Origin: Adiantum capillus-veneris
Taxonomy: Eukaryota; Streptophyta; Polypodiopsida; Polypodiales; Pteridaceae
Assembly (NCBI GenBank): GCA_014529385.2
Contig: CM043953.1
Location: 77,676,872 to 77,740,871 of the forward strand
Reading direction: 5' to 3'
Length of the DNA stretch: 64,000 bases
Of the stretch, positions 1 to 21,517 are shown in pieces. Below the pieces are notes generated by a model. That model saw only the letters and a program-made list of their open reading frames with translations. It had not been told where the DNA came from and searched no databases. The position numbers and the translations under genes were made by a program. Numbering within the stretch: the stretch's first letter is position 1; every line of letters begins with the position of its first letter.

Positions 1-399
1 TTGTAATTTCCATTTTTTTTTTATGTTCTGCCAGAAAAAGAGAGAGAGAAAACGCTGGCTGATCTATTGCCTTATTTATCAGATGGCTGCCCACTTATTA
101 CGTGGGCGGCCGGCGTATTTTAAAGATAGTCTGAACCTGCCCAAAAACTCAATAAAACCTTATAAGTTAAAAACAATGCTTTCACAGCACTTCCCAGGCG
201 TCCCTGGATGCAATCACATGCACAGTTACAATGCAGACACAATGCAGACATAGACTTCCTCGCGGCCCGAAAAGCAATCCCGCTTTCTCAAAAAGCATCT
301 GATTTCCCTCAAAGCTTCCTCTGAACCCATCTTCATTCAAGTGCTTGCTTTTCCTTGTGCACAATTCTAACACAGTTCGGAATTTCCTCCCGACTATGG
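1..399. other. No recognisable gene
   Basis: I see no coding similarity, RNA gene or clear repeat in this stretch. If the deubiquitinase gene continues leftwards, this is probably intron sequence of that gene, but that is inference. Confidence 0.4.
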
Positions 400-700
400 G
401 TATTCCCTTTCCGATGCACCCGTCACCCACCTTGTGACGCATCAGGAATACCCATCACCTAGTCCTTTCCTACCGAACTTACGGTACAATCTCCTTCACG
501 ATGCTCTATGTCACCCATCCTATGACGCATCAGAGATGTCCGTTCCCGGATGATCGGATACTTCTTTCCGATGCTCCCTGTCACCCATCCGATGTGACGC
601 ATCAGAAGTACCCGTTCTTGGTGGCCTTACAGATATTCCCGTTCTCAATGCTCCCATCATTACTTTGAATGACGCACTAGGAATACTCTGTACTCGGATG
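400..700. repeat. Diverged tandem repeat, about four units
   Basis: A motif of the form TCACCCATCC-TATGACGCATCAG, followed by a short CCGTTC-type stretch, recurs about every 80-100 bp near 410-445, 505-545, 575-615 and (weakest) 650-690. The units are diverged and no reading frame spans them. It adjoins an LTR-like segment, so it may be part of an old retroelement, but this is not shown. Confidence 0.6.
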
Positions 701-707
701 TCTCCAG

Positions 708-838
708 TGAGAAAAGCCCTCTCACTTAAAATTCCAATAATTCATTTAGAATTATTTTTCCTTGGTGTTCCAAGCGCGAAAACCCTCTCACTTATAAATC
801 CAATAATTCATTTAGAATTATTTTTCTGTAAGATAAAG
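708..838. repeat. 66-bp tandem duplication
   Basis: Two direct copies of a unit containing CCCTCTCACTTA and CAATAATTCATTTAGAATTA lie 66 bp apart (the motif starts at 717 and 783). Differences are few. No coding content is apparent. Confidence 0.8.
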
Positions 839-869
839 CCAATTTAGCAACAGTGGCAGAGTTCCAGCC

Positions 870-1660
870 CAAGAGACGGTACATGTCCCAAACCTTGGCG
901 CCCCTTTCGGGATTTTTTTATATTGCTTCAACTGAGTACAACTCCCATGGCTCTGTTCTGCATCTCCCGCGGGGTAGACTGCCAAAGTGAGAGCCCATGG
1001 GTCATATTTATAGGCCCTTGGCCTCTAAAAGCAGTTACATGAAAAGCTTCAAGTTCTAAAAGCATCCGGTCCTAAAAACTGACGCTAAAAGCTGCAAGCA
1101 CGATTCACTGAAATCTCTACACTTGCCACGTCATCAACATAAAATACGAAAATATGTCTTGTCTGTCACGTGGGACGTCAACGTAAAACGCGGACATCCG
1201 TACAGCTGTCATGTCATCATGCTCCACGCAAAGTCTTCCAAGTGTGGTTCTGCTTTAATATCTGAGTCACTTGGGCCCCAACCCCCATCGGACAGGGTCC
1301 CATAAGTTTGTGGGAACAACTTTAAAAATTAGGCCACACAACAAGTCTTTATAAGTTGATAAAACTTCTTTTGTTGCTTTTGCTTCTGCTTCCACTGCTG
1401 CTTCTAGGGTTTAGGCCCCTTGGCCGGGATCTGTAAGTCGGCTCGAGTCTTTAGTGGCTTGACACGCAGCAGCTTCAGGCAAAAGCTGTAGCACACTTCT
1501 CGGAAATCCGTACAGCTACCACGTCAATATTCGACCCAAATCGCGGAAATCCGTACAACGTTGCCACATCATCAGCCTTTACCCAATTTGTGGGTCCTGC
1601 TTTATTTTAGGCTTCCATTAGGTTTTAGGCCCCTCAGCGCGTTTTGTCGGTTATGCCATA
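870..1660 (-). mobile_element. LTR-like promoter module A (minus orientation)
   Basis: The reverse complement of this stretch is collinear with the segment at 7255-7910. Shared blocks are a GGGTCCCATAAGTT block, a GGGTTTAGGCCCCTTG / CGGGATCTG block, a TATA-like TATAAATATG next to GGCCAAGGGCCT, and a CCAAGGTTTGGGACA block. It contains about five diverged copies of a unit with an ACGT core (CCACGTCA as read on plus) next to CGGAAATCCGTACA, near 1109-1222 and 1501-1579. This is the architecture of a retrotransposon LTR with a repeated enhancer. Terminal TG/CA and target duplication were not resolved, so the limits are approximate. Confidence 0.6.
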
Positions 1661-3223
1661 CCACATCATTAGTTTGGGACAATAGCTAATTATTGAAGAA
1701 AGCCAAGGCTTCATGATTGAGAGGCTATAAGGGCTGCCACAAAAACACAAATGTAAGGCTTACTTTATAAACACTTTGAAGCTTAGCTGAGGTCTATGGC
1801 CTCAAGCCAGGGTAAGTCTAGGAAAGACTAAGGTATACCCGCAACCTTGTCAACGTGTTTGGCATAGGAGATTGTACAAGACATGGTTAGCCGTTGTTAA
1901 TGCTTTTGTGGGCATCCCACAGCATCAATATGCAGCTAAGGATCGATAGAAACAGCAAGTTAGATTTGAACGGATTAAGATGTGCACTGATGTGCACCTT
2001 GGAAGTGTGCATTTGGAGGTGCTTCAAATGATGCCTTGAAATCAAAGAGACCAGGCTCTAGGCCACTTGGGGAGTATGTAAGCACGGATGCCAGCATTTA
2101 CAACAGATAGCAGAGAGGGAAGAAGACCAGCCAGAGGTGCCTCCATTTGAAGCAGATTCCCCTCTTTTCCCTGTAATTTAAGGTGCCAAGACATTCTCTG
2201 TCATCTACATTTTCTAAGAGCCCTTAGCAGCATGTCGGCCCAGAGATTTCCTGTATTCACCCTGTCAAGGCAATTTGCTCAGCCATACACCAGATTCACA
2301 TCAGCCCTTCCAAATAAAAATCAAGCCAACAAGCCCCTTAATTGGTTGCCAATCCTAGCCCCAAGCCTTGCAATCATTGATTTTTGTGTCACGAAGGGAC
2401 ACCCCCACAAATCTGTGAGACTCCTAAGATTCCTCTCCTAAATTAGGCAAGACCATTAAGTCTCTGAAATCTGCTTCTATGAAAGGAGTTTTCAGCCCAG
2501 TAGAAGCCTAGACATTGTCTTAAGACTGATCCAATGCAGCCCAACCGGTGCCTACACATGAAGGGTTGCCTGAAAATTCAAGTCACCATTGAAGTTACAT
2601 CATGGCATGAGCATGAGGCACAATCTCTTGTATGATTCCTTTCTGCAATACAAAGTAGACACCGCTCTGGTAAAGGACAAGAAAACTCTTGTTGAGAGAG
2701 TTAGTTGGGACCCATCATGCTCTCTTGAGAAGATTCATTGCGACCCCATTCGACAGAGCCAGCACCAGTCCCCACTCTAGCATGTGTGAGCATCCAGATG
2801 AAGTAGGAGACCTGACGACTGATGTGAAGGTCTCAAATGCAGTACTGATACATGCAGGACGTAGACAGCAATAGAAAAGTATGTGGTAGCCATTGGTAAA
2901 GTAAATGTCTCAACGGTGTGGCCAATGGAATTCCTAGCGGAGCAGAATGGCCAATGCTGATTCTGCACTTAAAGAATGAATAGTGACTTGGGAGTATCTA
3001 GAGAAGGCCAACAACACTTTCCCAGGTCCCAACAACTCATATGAGGGGAGAAGCGCCAAGACAGGACATTCGCTACAGGGAGAGACAGGGAAGCTTGTAT
3101 CGGTCCTCAAATCTAGCATCATCGTATTCTTCCCACAGATCTCTCACCAATATCAAGACGTATAATCATATGCATAGATGACCTACCACTGCTATATAGA
3201 GCATATTAGAGAGAAAGAACAAC
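1661..3223. other. No recognisable gene; probable intron
   Basis: The last visible deubiquitinase exon ends at 3224 with a GT donor. None of the expected following exons is recognisable between here and position 1, so this is most simply intron or repeat sequence. Short plus-strand open frames around 2590-3165 have no similarity that I recognise. Confidence 0.45.
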
Positions 3224-13828
<10,605 letters not shown>

Positions 13829-14450
13829 CGTTGCGAGACAGGAGTGACCATAGCGGTGTGTGTTGTCAAAGTGAGAAAAGGAGGAATAAAAAGAGAGGGA
13901 ATGAAGTATAAGCAAGGGCTTTCTCGCTGTTCCAATTGATCAATTGAAGAAATCGTATTTACTGTGATATTTCAATGTTCACACAAGGCTATAACATTAG
14001 TGTATTTCATTAAAGGATAGAATACTTAAATGTCTACAATAAAATGAAAAATTGAGATAATTTATTTCCTTTGGGAATAAAAAATGAGATGTTTCCATTC
14101 ATGTCCCTTTTTGCAATTGTTCTCGTAATGATTTTATAAGAAAATTGATATTTCCATTTAGATTCTGTCACAACGCTTCTCTAAAAGGTTTCTCAAACAT
14201 GTTTCTGGTGAGCATTTGTAGATTGGCACTCAATGATATTCAGACAGTCCTAGCATAGACATTATTGTATGCAATAGACAAACAAAGATCAAGAAGACTT
14301 TTGACTTCGTCGAGCTAATCACAAGAGATTGATTGAGTTTATCAAACCCAAGAAATAGCTCACAAAGACAAAAATTATTTCTTCTTATCGCTTGATTCGA
14401 TCGATTTGTGTCATTTTAATGGCTGATTTTCATGGCAAAGAATATAAATT
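13829..14450 (-). promoter_or_regulatory. Upstream region of the deubiquitinase gene
   Basis: This is the sequence directly upstream (minus sense) of the MTMM start codon and should hold the 5' leader and promoter. On the minus strand the first 120 bases are pyrimidine-rich (CTTCATTCCCTCTC, TATTCCTCCTTTTCTCAC), typical of a plant 5' leader. I do not see an unambiguous TATA box and give no start site. Confidence 0.4.
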
Positions 14451-14910
14451 TCCTTGTGGAAAAACATGTTGGGAAGAACCTTGAGAGACCAATGAGGAAC
14501 TACCTCGATAGGTTTCTGATTAAGGAAAAAGTTGCAAAACATAGATGTTTTCAAGGTAGATAATAACTTTTTTAGGGTGTTGAGCTTCTAAAACTTAGGA
14601 TTATAAGAACTTCACGTTCTTTTTGAAAACTAGAATTGACACAATATAAAATTAGTGTGTGATATAAAGAAAAACATGTAGATGTATCTTCATTTGCAAC
14701 ATGGAAGGGATAAAGATGATGCAAAGTAAACATGTTTCTCGAATAAAACATAGTTTTGATGCCTTGAGTTGTTCAATTAGAAGAATAAAAAGAGCTTCAT
14801 GATTATCCCTTGAGTAAAAATTAAGAAACAACGAATGTAAACTTATGGGAGCAACCTCGAGAGAGCAATAAGAAACTAGCTCGTTGGGCTTCTAGCTAAG
14901 GTTGTAAAAC
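14451..14910. repeat. Diverged direct repeat, about 385 bp spacing
   Basis: The stretch at about 14465-14530 (GGGAAGAACCTTGAGAGACC, AATGAGGAACTACCTCG.., TTTCTGATTAAGG) is echoed at about 14848-14910 (GGGAGCAACCTCGAGAGAGC, AATAAGAAACTAGCTCG.., TTCTAGCTAAGG). The similarity is moderate. Nothing else is recognised between 14450 and 15470, which is AT-rich. Confidence 0.55.
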
Positions 14911-15473
14911 ACACACTATTATATACAAGATCACATAGACCATAAATGTGTTGTATGCAATACCATATACAACAAACACACATGCGTATATCTATGTAAG
15001 TATACAGCCATAAAGGTTGTATCATACCATAAGTATTGTACAAGAAGATATAGATAGCATAGAACATCCCATATACATGATCAAATATAGCATACAAAAC
15101 ATCTCCATGAGTATGGAGACTATATATATGTATAAAAAAACACTCAAAATAGCTAGATCTTAACAACTCTTCTAGAGATAGACTCTAGAGTTCTTGATAA
15201 GAAATCAAAATACAAGTTGAACTGGTAAGATCCAACAGTGGTTCAGATCTTCAAATATCAAATGACCAAATTAAACAAAATCAGATAAGATTGATCTTAG
15301 ACTACCCATAGTTATTATGACCAGAGACATGGAATGCCAAAATACTGAAATAGCATAACTATTGATAAATTTTGATTATAAAGTTTAGTAAATGAAAGTA
15401 CAACTCAAATAATAATCATGACTACAACCAAGATGATGTATTAACATAAACTGGACTCAAACTCTCACAATGA

Positions 15474-15719
15474 CAAGCAATAAGCAATGATAAGCTGAAT
15501 CTAGCAGCGCCTACATCTGTTGAAGGGTACCTTCAACTCATCCTTTACTTCCTTCATACATTTGTACACTGATTTATTCCCAATAAGAACTCCAACTAAG
15601 CAATAAGTAATGATAAGTGAAATCTATCAGCGCCTACATCTGTTGAAGGGTACCTTCAACTCATCCTTTACTTCCTTCATACATTTGTAAGCTGATTTAT
15701 TCCCAATAAGAACTCCAAC
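15474..15719. repeat. 123-bp tandem duplication
   Basis: Two direct copies of a 123-bp unit abut each other (AAGCAATAAG start at about 15474 and 15597; CAGCGCCTACATCTGTTGAA at 15505 and 15628). They differ at only a handful of positions, so the event is recent compared with the surrounding decayed sequence. Confidence 0.9.
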
Positions 15720-15759
15720 TATAACCCCAAGCTCTCCATAAGAACCATGAACAGTTTTC

Positions 15760-17660
15760 ATATTTGTGGGTTGTCATCCATGTCTACCTTGGGCAACAAA
15801 TATTTGGGGATTCTTCTCAAAACCTGTATGGCATTGGGATAAGGAGGCAACTGGCATTCTTGCTGGTCATGAAACTTTGGACCTTCCAATGTGCAACCAT
15901 TCTTCCGGCTCCCGCATATAACATCTCAAATCTCTTGAGATCGATGTAGGCATTATCGTTGTTTTGATAAGCCCATATCTAAACCTTCTTATCCTTCCTC
16001 AATTGAGCATTCAGACTTAAGAATTGATCCAAAAGAAGTGAACTTGAGTGAGTGTCTAATTCTTTATCAATTTGAATAGTTTTTTGAATCCTTCTAATCA
16101 TGTTGTTGATTTCTTTTAAGTTTTTTGATTCTAATTTTGGTCTCATTGTTCAGTTTGATCGCCTAGAGCTTGCTCTTGCTGCTCCCCATGTTGATCTGAA
16201 GTTATAGTAGCATTGACCATGATCATCATCATCTTTCTTTTGAAGTAAATCAAGTTTAGGGTCAGTAGTGTCATCCTCATTTTTCTCGTCAACTTTAGCC
16301 CCTTCTTCTCTCTAGACTTCCTACTCAAAGGTATGATCTTCTTGATTGCCAGTATTTGGATATGCTTGTAGGTGCTCAATGATTAATTGATTGGCCAGTC
16401 CAATAGCATATTTTGATGTCATGGCTTTGAGATTGCCTTTCATGTTTGGCGACTACATGTTGCAGATCGTCTAGAGTGATAATGACTAATAAACATATTT
16501 ATCTCTAATTTTGTGCTCGAGCACATTGTTGGCAGTTGTCAACCTGTCTATTATTTTTTGCTTTTGTTTTAGAACTAACTCAGATTTTGCAGTCTTCTAT
16601 TGAATCTCACTTGCCAAACATTTGTTCTGCCCTACTAGCTTGGCGTTTCACTCTCCAATTCGTCATACTCCTCTTGTAGCTCCTTAGTTCTCTTTCTATA
16701 ACATTCTCTTGCTCTTCCTTTAGCAAGTCCTCTAATTACTGAACTTCTTTTTGCCACTACTATATAGCACTGATTTCTTATTCAAGTTGCTTTTGTAAAC
16801 TACAAATTTCATTAGACTCTCTGTTCTTTTGGAACTTAGTCAATTAAGCCACACCATTGATCACAATGCTCCATCCTATTTGGATAGTGGCAATATATCC
16901 AGCTTTTATATAATCATTCTCATAAGTAGTGAATGTTATCACAGGAGAATCATAAGGTAGATGATGCATGTTAGCAAGTGTAGCAATGCAAAACTACCCT
17001 TGATGCTTCTTCTTTTGCATAGCTTATAACTTATCAAGCATTCTTCTAAAAAGAGTAGTAGAAGCACAGGCTATCCCTTGCTTAGCTTCTACATGCATTG
17101 TGTCTTTATTCTTAGGTTGTGTTATGGGGTCCTTATATACTTGTATTGTCAATCCACTATCAACAAAAACATCTTGACCAGTTAAGAAAACAATAGCATA
17201 ACTATATGATGGCTTAACCGCCTGCTATGCTGACCCTTGTGCTTTAGAATTTTTTAAAATGCCTTTTCCTTTACCTTCCAACAGTTTCCATAAATCTTTC
17301 TTGTTGTTCATGGCATGCTGCTTTTTCGGTGTTGGCTCAGATGAACCCTCTGATATTCCTTCCTCTTCAAAGATATAAGATCTGATATGAGTTAGTTTAA
17401 ACATTTTTCAATACACGAACTGCCAGATATACCATGCCTTGAATTTTGATGCGTGACCTTCCTATTCGTATCATAACATCTGATACAAAAATGGTACTTA
17501 GATCACTTGGGCAAGATGCATCCTTCACATGTGCAAGCAACATAAAGAAAACTTTCTCAAATAATTTGTGGGGTTGTTTCTCAAATGGAGAGCCTTTGCG
17601 GTAAACTTGTATGCTGTAGGTTTCCCACTGGAACGCCCTGTTCACTAGCCTTCCTTTTCA
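15760..17660 (-). pseudogene. Decayed ORF downstream of a Gypsy integrase (possible extra or env-like ORF)
   Basis: On the minus strand from 17645 downwards a protein-like reading continues through several stops and frame changes. It starts with MNRAFQWETYSIQVYRKGSP.. (17645-17397), then RSYIFEEEGISEGSSEPTPK, then a GQDVFVDSGLTIQVYKDP block (about 17190-17130). A Lys/Glu-rich stretch suggestive of a coiled coil follows around 16.6-16.8 kb. It lies just downstream (minus sense) of a decayed integrase tail at 18.4-18.87 kb, which is where some plant Gypsy elements carry an additional ORF. I recognise no domain. The retroelement assignment rests on position only. Confidence 0.35.
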
Positions 17661-18379
17661 ATTTCTTGCCAAAAAGTACTAACTTCTCGAGGAATCGGAA
17701 CCTTAGGATTTGGATCATGGGGTAACTTAAAACCTATGGAAACCAACTTGTTGCTTCTTCTTGGTTAAATGTGTTCCCCTCCTCTTGGATTATTTGCATT
17801 TCAATTGCTATCCTAAATACATCATAAGTTTAATCATCTACCATCTTGTCATCATAGCCTTCTCCTCATCCTTAAGTACGTACTTGCCTATGGGGTGATA
17901 AGATACCCTGGACACTTCTTCCTTTGTGCTAAAAATTATAACTTTGGAACTCTTTCCTTTCGCTTTAGCCAAGTAAAATTGTGTTATGTACCTTGATTGG
18001 ATGATGATGAATAACTCAAGTTGTTTGTTGTTGGATATAGATTAGTGATAGATGTGAACCTCTGTGTAGTGTTTGAAGACGGTTGTGTCCCTTGAGAAAA
18101 AAATGCAGTGTGGAAGGACTATGTATACGCAACGATATCTTGAAATAAAGATTGTGAACTAGGATCATAAGCACATCACAGGCTCATTCAAATTCTAGCC
18201 ATGAATACACCACTTCATTCTTCTCTTCAAGAAAGAGTATTCATTTTGCTGACTTGAAGGGCATGCATTGATTAATCACATTAATGATGACAAACTTTCC
18301 TTCCCAATGAACTTCGATTTATTTCACTGCTAGCCATAGTTAAAAGGCTTGGTATGTTTGATCAAATAAGATAGTATAT

Positions 18380-18870
18380 AGAATTCAGATCGTCTGGGAT
18401 TTAAGAATCTTGTTTGATATTTTTTAGATTCTTTGAATCCTGAGAGCCTTGGTTGATATTTCCTATACGAGCCTTGACTAGGAATAAATCAATTGCTCGA
18501 GTCTCAGATTTGGCATGAATATCAATTTGTGTTGGAAGCTTGTCTGGAGTTGAATAATATAATTTGATCTCCGATCCATTATATATTCCAACTAATATCG
18601 ATTCATCTAAATCCTTGAGTCTTACTATGTCATTAGAAAATACCCAATGAATTTTGAACAGTCCATAGCAAAATCTTTAGATTCGGCTTCTTAGGTCCAA
18701 GTTTGGCTCAATAGAGTAATAACAAATCTCCCTTCTAAAATTCTCAAACCTTTAGTTTATGATGCCGATGTTTCCTCCTTTGTTGCACTATTTCTTATCC
18801 CAATACAACTCTCCCATATAGCTTGAATAAGTCATCCAATCTTTTCTTTAGGTTCGTATTATAATCTACA
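18380..18870 (-). pseudogene. Decayed Gypsy integrase C-terminal tail
   Basis: The minus-strand reading includes NSLGIFSND-like and DIVRLKDLDESILVGIYNGS.. pieces that fit the tail of a Gypsy integrase, where the polyprotein ends after a KLYY-like stretch. The last 110 bp (18762-18870) match 50352-50460 closely, where the same integrase family is better preserved. Stops and shifts are frequent. Confidence 0.55.
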
Positions 18871-19074
18871 CTAGCTCGCGCCACCCGCCTTCAGCGGGTC
18901 TCGCTCACTCTTACCATGACACACATGGTATTTTCAAGACTTGGATTTGTCATTACTCATTAAAAAAATGCCTTTGGCGCGGATGTTTTTTAGCTATGTG
19001 TATAAAGGCACCACCTTTGGCAGTGGCATTGCCTCTTGCAGCCTTTGCCCTTTGCATGGACTCTCTTAGTGTCA

Positions 19075-19095
19075 CACACACACACACACACACAG
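19075..19095. repeat. (CA)n microsatellite
   Basis: About ten CA dinucleotides, inside the Helitron-like segment. Confidence 0.9.
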
Positions 19096-19164
19096 GGAGA
19101 GGCATCACATCTAGTGGCCATAGCAAAGTTTTTTTAAACTTTTGTCTTCCATTTTCAAGCTAGA

Positions 19165-19166
<2 letters not shown>

Positions 19167-19214
<48 letters not shown>
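19167..19214. repeat. (CT)n microsatellite
   Basis: About 24 CT dinucleotides, inside the Helitron-like segment. Confidence 0.95.
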
Positions 19215-19217
<3 letters not shown>

Positions 19218-19549
19218 TTCGATCGTTCTCTCTTTCTCACGACTTATTCTCTGTCTATATGATTCTAATTTTTTTCTCTCCTCTTTCTAAATAGGTTAGG
19301 CCTCTCTCTCTCTCATGTGTGTGTGTAAATTAACAAAATAGTTGTGGCTCATTTTGGCGATGTTGTGCATCTTAACATTGAGCTCATCCATGTTGTAGGA
19401 GCTAAGAGAGGGACGACAGGTAGATATAAAGAGTGGCACCATGCATAGAGTTGCCTACGCTTCTCGTAGCACCCATGTTTTGGTTTCACATGTGGTTGGG
19501 TTCATGGCCCTTATGGAATTGTTGACACCTCAAGGCACATGTTGTGCTT

Positions 19550-19622
19550 GAGGGTGATTGTATTCTTTTTGAGTTACTCTAATTTCTCTCCACTCACAAT
19601 TGTGAGTATGGAAAAAAAAAAA
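19550..19622 (+). mobile_element. LINE 3' tail with hairpin and poly-A
   Basis: The segment ends with CTCACAATTGTGAG, a perfect hairpin stem, then TATGG and a run of 12 A. The same hairpin-plus-poly-A arrangement closes the LINE fragment at 20523. The 5' limit of this fragment is unknown. Confidence 0.5.
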
Positions 19623-19819
19623 GTTTACAAACAACCTGAGACCAATGAGAGCTAAGGTGAACTCATTCTTTTCTATCTACTTTGAGTGTCGAGCAAGATT
19701 GGTTCGAACATGGACATATTAAGCATCATTAGGCTGCATACGAGAAAATAACTTTGTGATATTGCCTTTATATAAATAAATAAATAAAAATATATATATG
19801 TATAGGATAGATGGATACT

Positions 19820-20523
19820 GAGGAAGCTCGTGGGCTACTGTCTTTGCTTAGACCTCTGCTGTCGGGGCATCGTCTAGCTTGTCATGCAAGGCATGTTACA
19901 TTTAAAAGAAGGGTTGTAGTGCTTATGGCGGATCCCACAGGGTCGTGGATTCTTCTGGTTTGGCAGGGTGGCGCAAGTCCTGGTTTGGCATGGCCATGTT
20001 GTTTTTGCTCCACGGCTGCAGACGGCCTCCTAGTGGCAAGAGGGACTCTCTAGTGGCACGGTCGGGGTTTGGCTAGTGAAGGTTCTTACGGATCTAGTTG
20101 GTGGCTCTTCAGTCTGCTAATGATTGATTCTGGAGGTCTTTACTGTGCTGGTTCGCTCTGTTTTGTTCTTGGTGTCTTGAGGCATGGCGTGCTTTGGTGA
20201 CAGAAGAGCTCCCGTGGTTGCACCCAGGAGGGTGATGGGGACTATGGGCCCCGGCCCTCCTCAGCATGTAAGTTCTTTTTCTGTATCAAGGGTGACACCC
20301 TGCTTAGCCATGGACTTTGGTGATGGATCGGTCGATCAGGGTGGCTCCCCTTCTTTAGCCGATGTACTTTGTCTCATTTTGGCATGTCTGATGTTGTGGT
20401 ATGGATGTCTGGTAAGTTGATTTGGGCACCCTGGCTCGATTGTGAGCAGGGTCGTAACATGTAATTTTTTGTTTCTATTTAATACAATATCACTCACATA
20501 TTGTGAGTTTTGCAGAAAAAAAA
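19820..20523 (+). mobile_element. 5'-truncated LINE 3' end with 16-bp target duplication
   Basis: The segment is flanked by AGGATAGATGGATACT (19804-19819) and AGGATAGATAGATACT (20524-20539), a 16-bp direct repeat with one mismatch. It ends in a poly-A run directly before the right copy. Just upstream of the poly-A are an AATACAATATCA stretch and the hairpin CTCACATATTGTGAG. This is the signature of a LINE inserted by target-primed reverse transcription. Open frames inside (19811-20053, 20184-20420) show no recognisable enzyme domain and are probably 3' untranslated sequence. Confidence 0.75.
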
Positions 20524-20539
20524 AGGATAGATAGATACT

Positions 20540-21035
20540 AACTGTGTTTTGAACTAATTTAAATTGCCTTCGCAAAATGTCGTTGAACAAGGACATCTAC
20601 TATCCTCTTCATAGGAATTGACAGAAAAAGGTATTATATATCGCATGACTTGAGCGTAAGTTTTCTTAGCATCGCACGCCACCCTTCCCACAAGGCCTTC
20701 CTGGATGCCTCCCTCTAGTCGCATGAACACTACTCACTGCCTAATTAAGCCCACCATCGATTACCTTCAAATTATGCCTCTTTTGTCTTTTTATACCTCT
20801 CGCTCTGTTCTCTATGTTTGCGACTTTTGGAACGTGTTTTGAGCCTGTTGACCAACTATTTCCATGCAATAATTTCCATGACCCTCATTGGCTCGCAATT
20901 GATTGTTAGGGGGGCGGGGCCCTTGGGGAAGGTTTGTAGGATAACAACTCGAGGCGACCAGGCAACACGGATGTCGAAGCTCTCTGACAAACTCGATGAG
21001 AGAGAGAGAGAGATAGAGAGAGAGAATTTCTCCTA
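20540..21035. other. Unassigned sequence
   Basis: I recognise no gene or element. A short (GA)n run lies at about 20999-21025. Confidence 0.4.
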
Positions 21036-21243
21036 GCCACCTCCCCCACCCCCTCTCAAGGTCGCCTCTCTTTCCAGATAGTCACAGTGACACACACCCT
21101 CTCCCACTCTCTTTCTTTCTCTAAACTTCATTGCAACGCCACCGCCCCCCACCCCCCTCTCAAGGTCGCCTCTCTTTTCAGATAGTCACAGTGACACACA
21201 CCCTCTCCCACTCTCTTTCTTTCTCTAAACTTCATTGCAACCC
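21036..21243. repeat. 104-bp tandem duplication
   Basis: Two direct copies contain CTCAAGGTCGCCTCTCTTT, CAGATAGTCACAGTGACAC and CTAAACTTCATTGCAAC, offset by 104 bp (CAAGG at 21057 and 21161). They are pyrimidine-rich and not coding. Confidence 0.9.
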
Positions 21244-21248
21244 TGGCC

Positions 21249-21301
<53 letters not shown>
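21249..21301. repeat. (CT)n microsatellite
   Basis: About 26 uninterrupted CT dinucleotides. The overlapping open frames on both strands are low-complexity artefacts. Confidence 0.95.
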
Positions 21302-21303
<2 letters not shown>

Positions 21304-21517
21304 GTTGTCTCATTATTCGTGGCAAGAGGGCACACTGCCTGAAGGTGCTGGAGCAAGCTGATGTTGCTAGGTGGCTGGGAGGGGGGACCAAAATTCCTCC
21401 CCCCGTTACGTATAATATAGAATCCAAAATCTCATTATGGAATTTCATTCCCTTATCTTTCACTCTGTTGCAAGTTGCCACCGTGCAATTAAGCCCTACA
21501 AATTCCCCTTCCTAGAG

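Larger units (their letters stand above)
18871..19807 (-). mobile_element. Non-autonomous Helitron-like element; 3' end well supported, 5' end tentative
   Basis: Read on the minus strand the element ends with a hairpin (ACCCGC, 5-nt loop, GCGGGT; 18883-18899), eight bases, then CTAG (18871-18874) followed by host T. This is the standard Helitron 3' terminus. The host sequence to its left (18762-18870) continues without the insert at 50461, and the empty site there reads AA|TG on the minus strand, matching insertion between A and T. A candidate 5' end starting TCCTATACATAT on minus at 19807, preceded by A, would give 937 bp. However, the sequence beyond it does not match the expected host continuation. 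No Rep/helicase is present. Confidence 0.6.

Noticed and set aside
2589-3165. Plus-strand open frames at 2.6-3.2 kb as gag remnants or an exon
   Set aside because: No recognisable motif; kept as unassigned sequence.
19811-20420. Two plus-strand open frames as genes
   Set aside because: They lie in a LINE 3' fragment bounded by a 16-bp target duplication and poly-A; no domain is visible.
21128-21481. Open frames on both strands across (CT)n/(GA)n
   Set aside because: They translate dinucleotide repeats into Ser-Leu or Arg-Glu runs; low-complexity artefacts.
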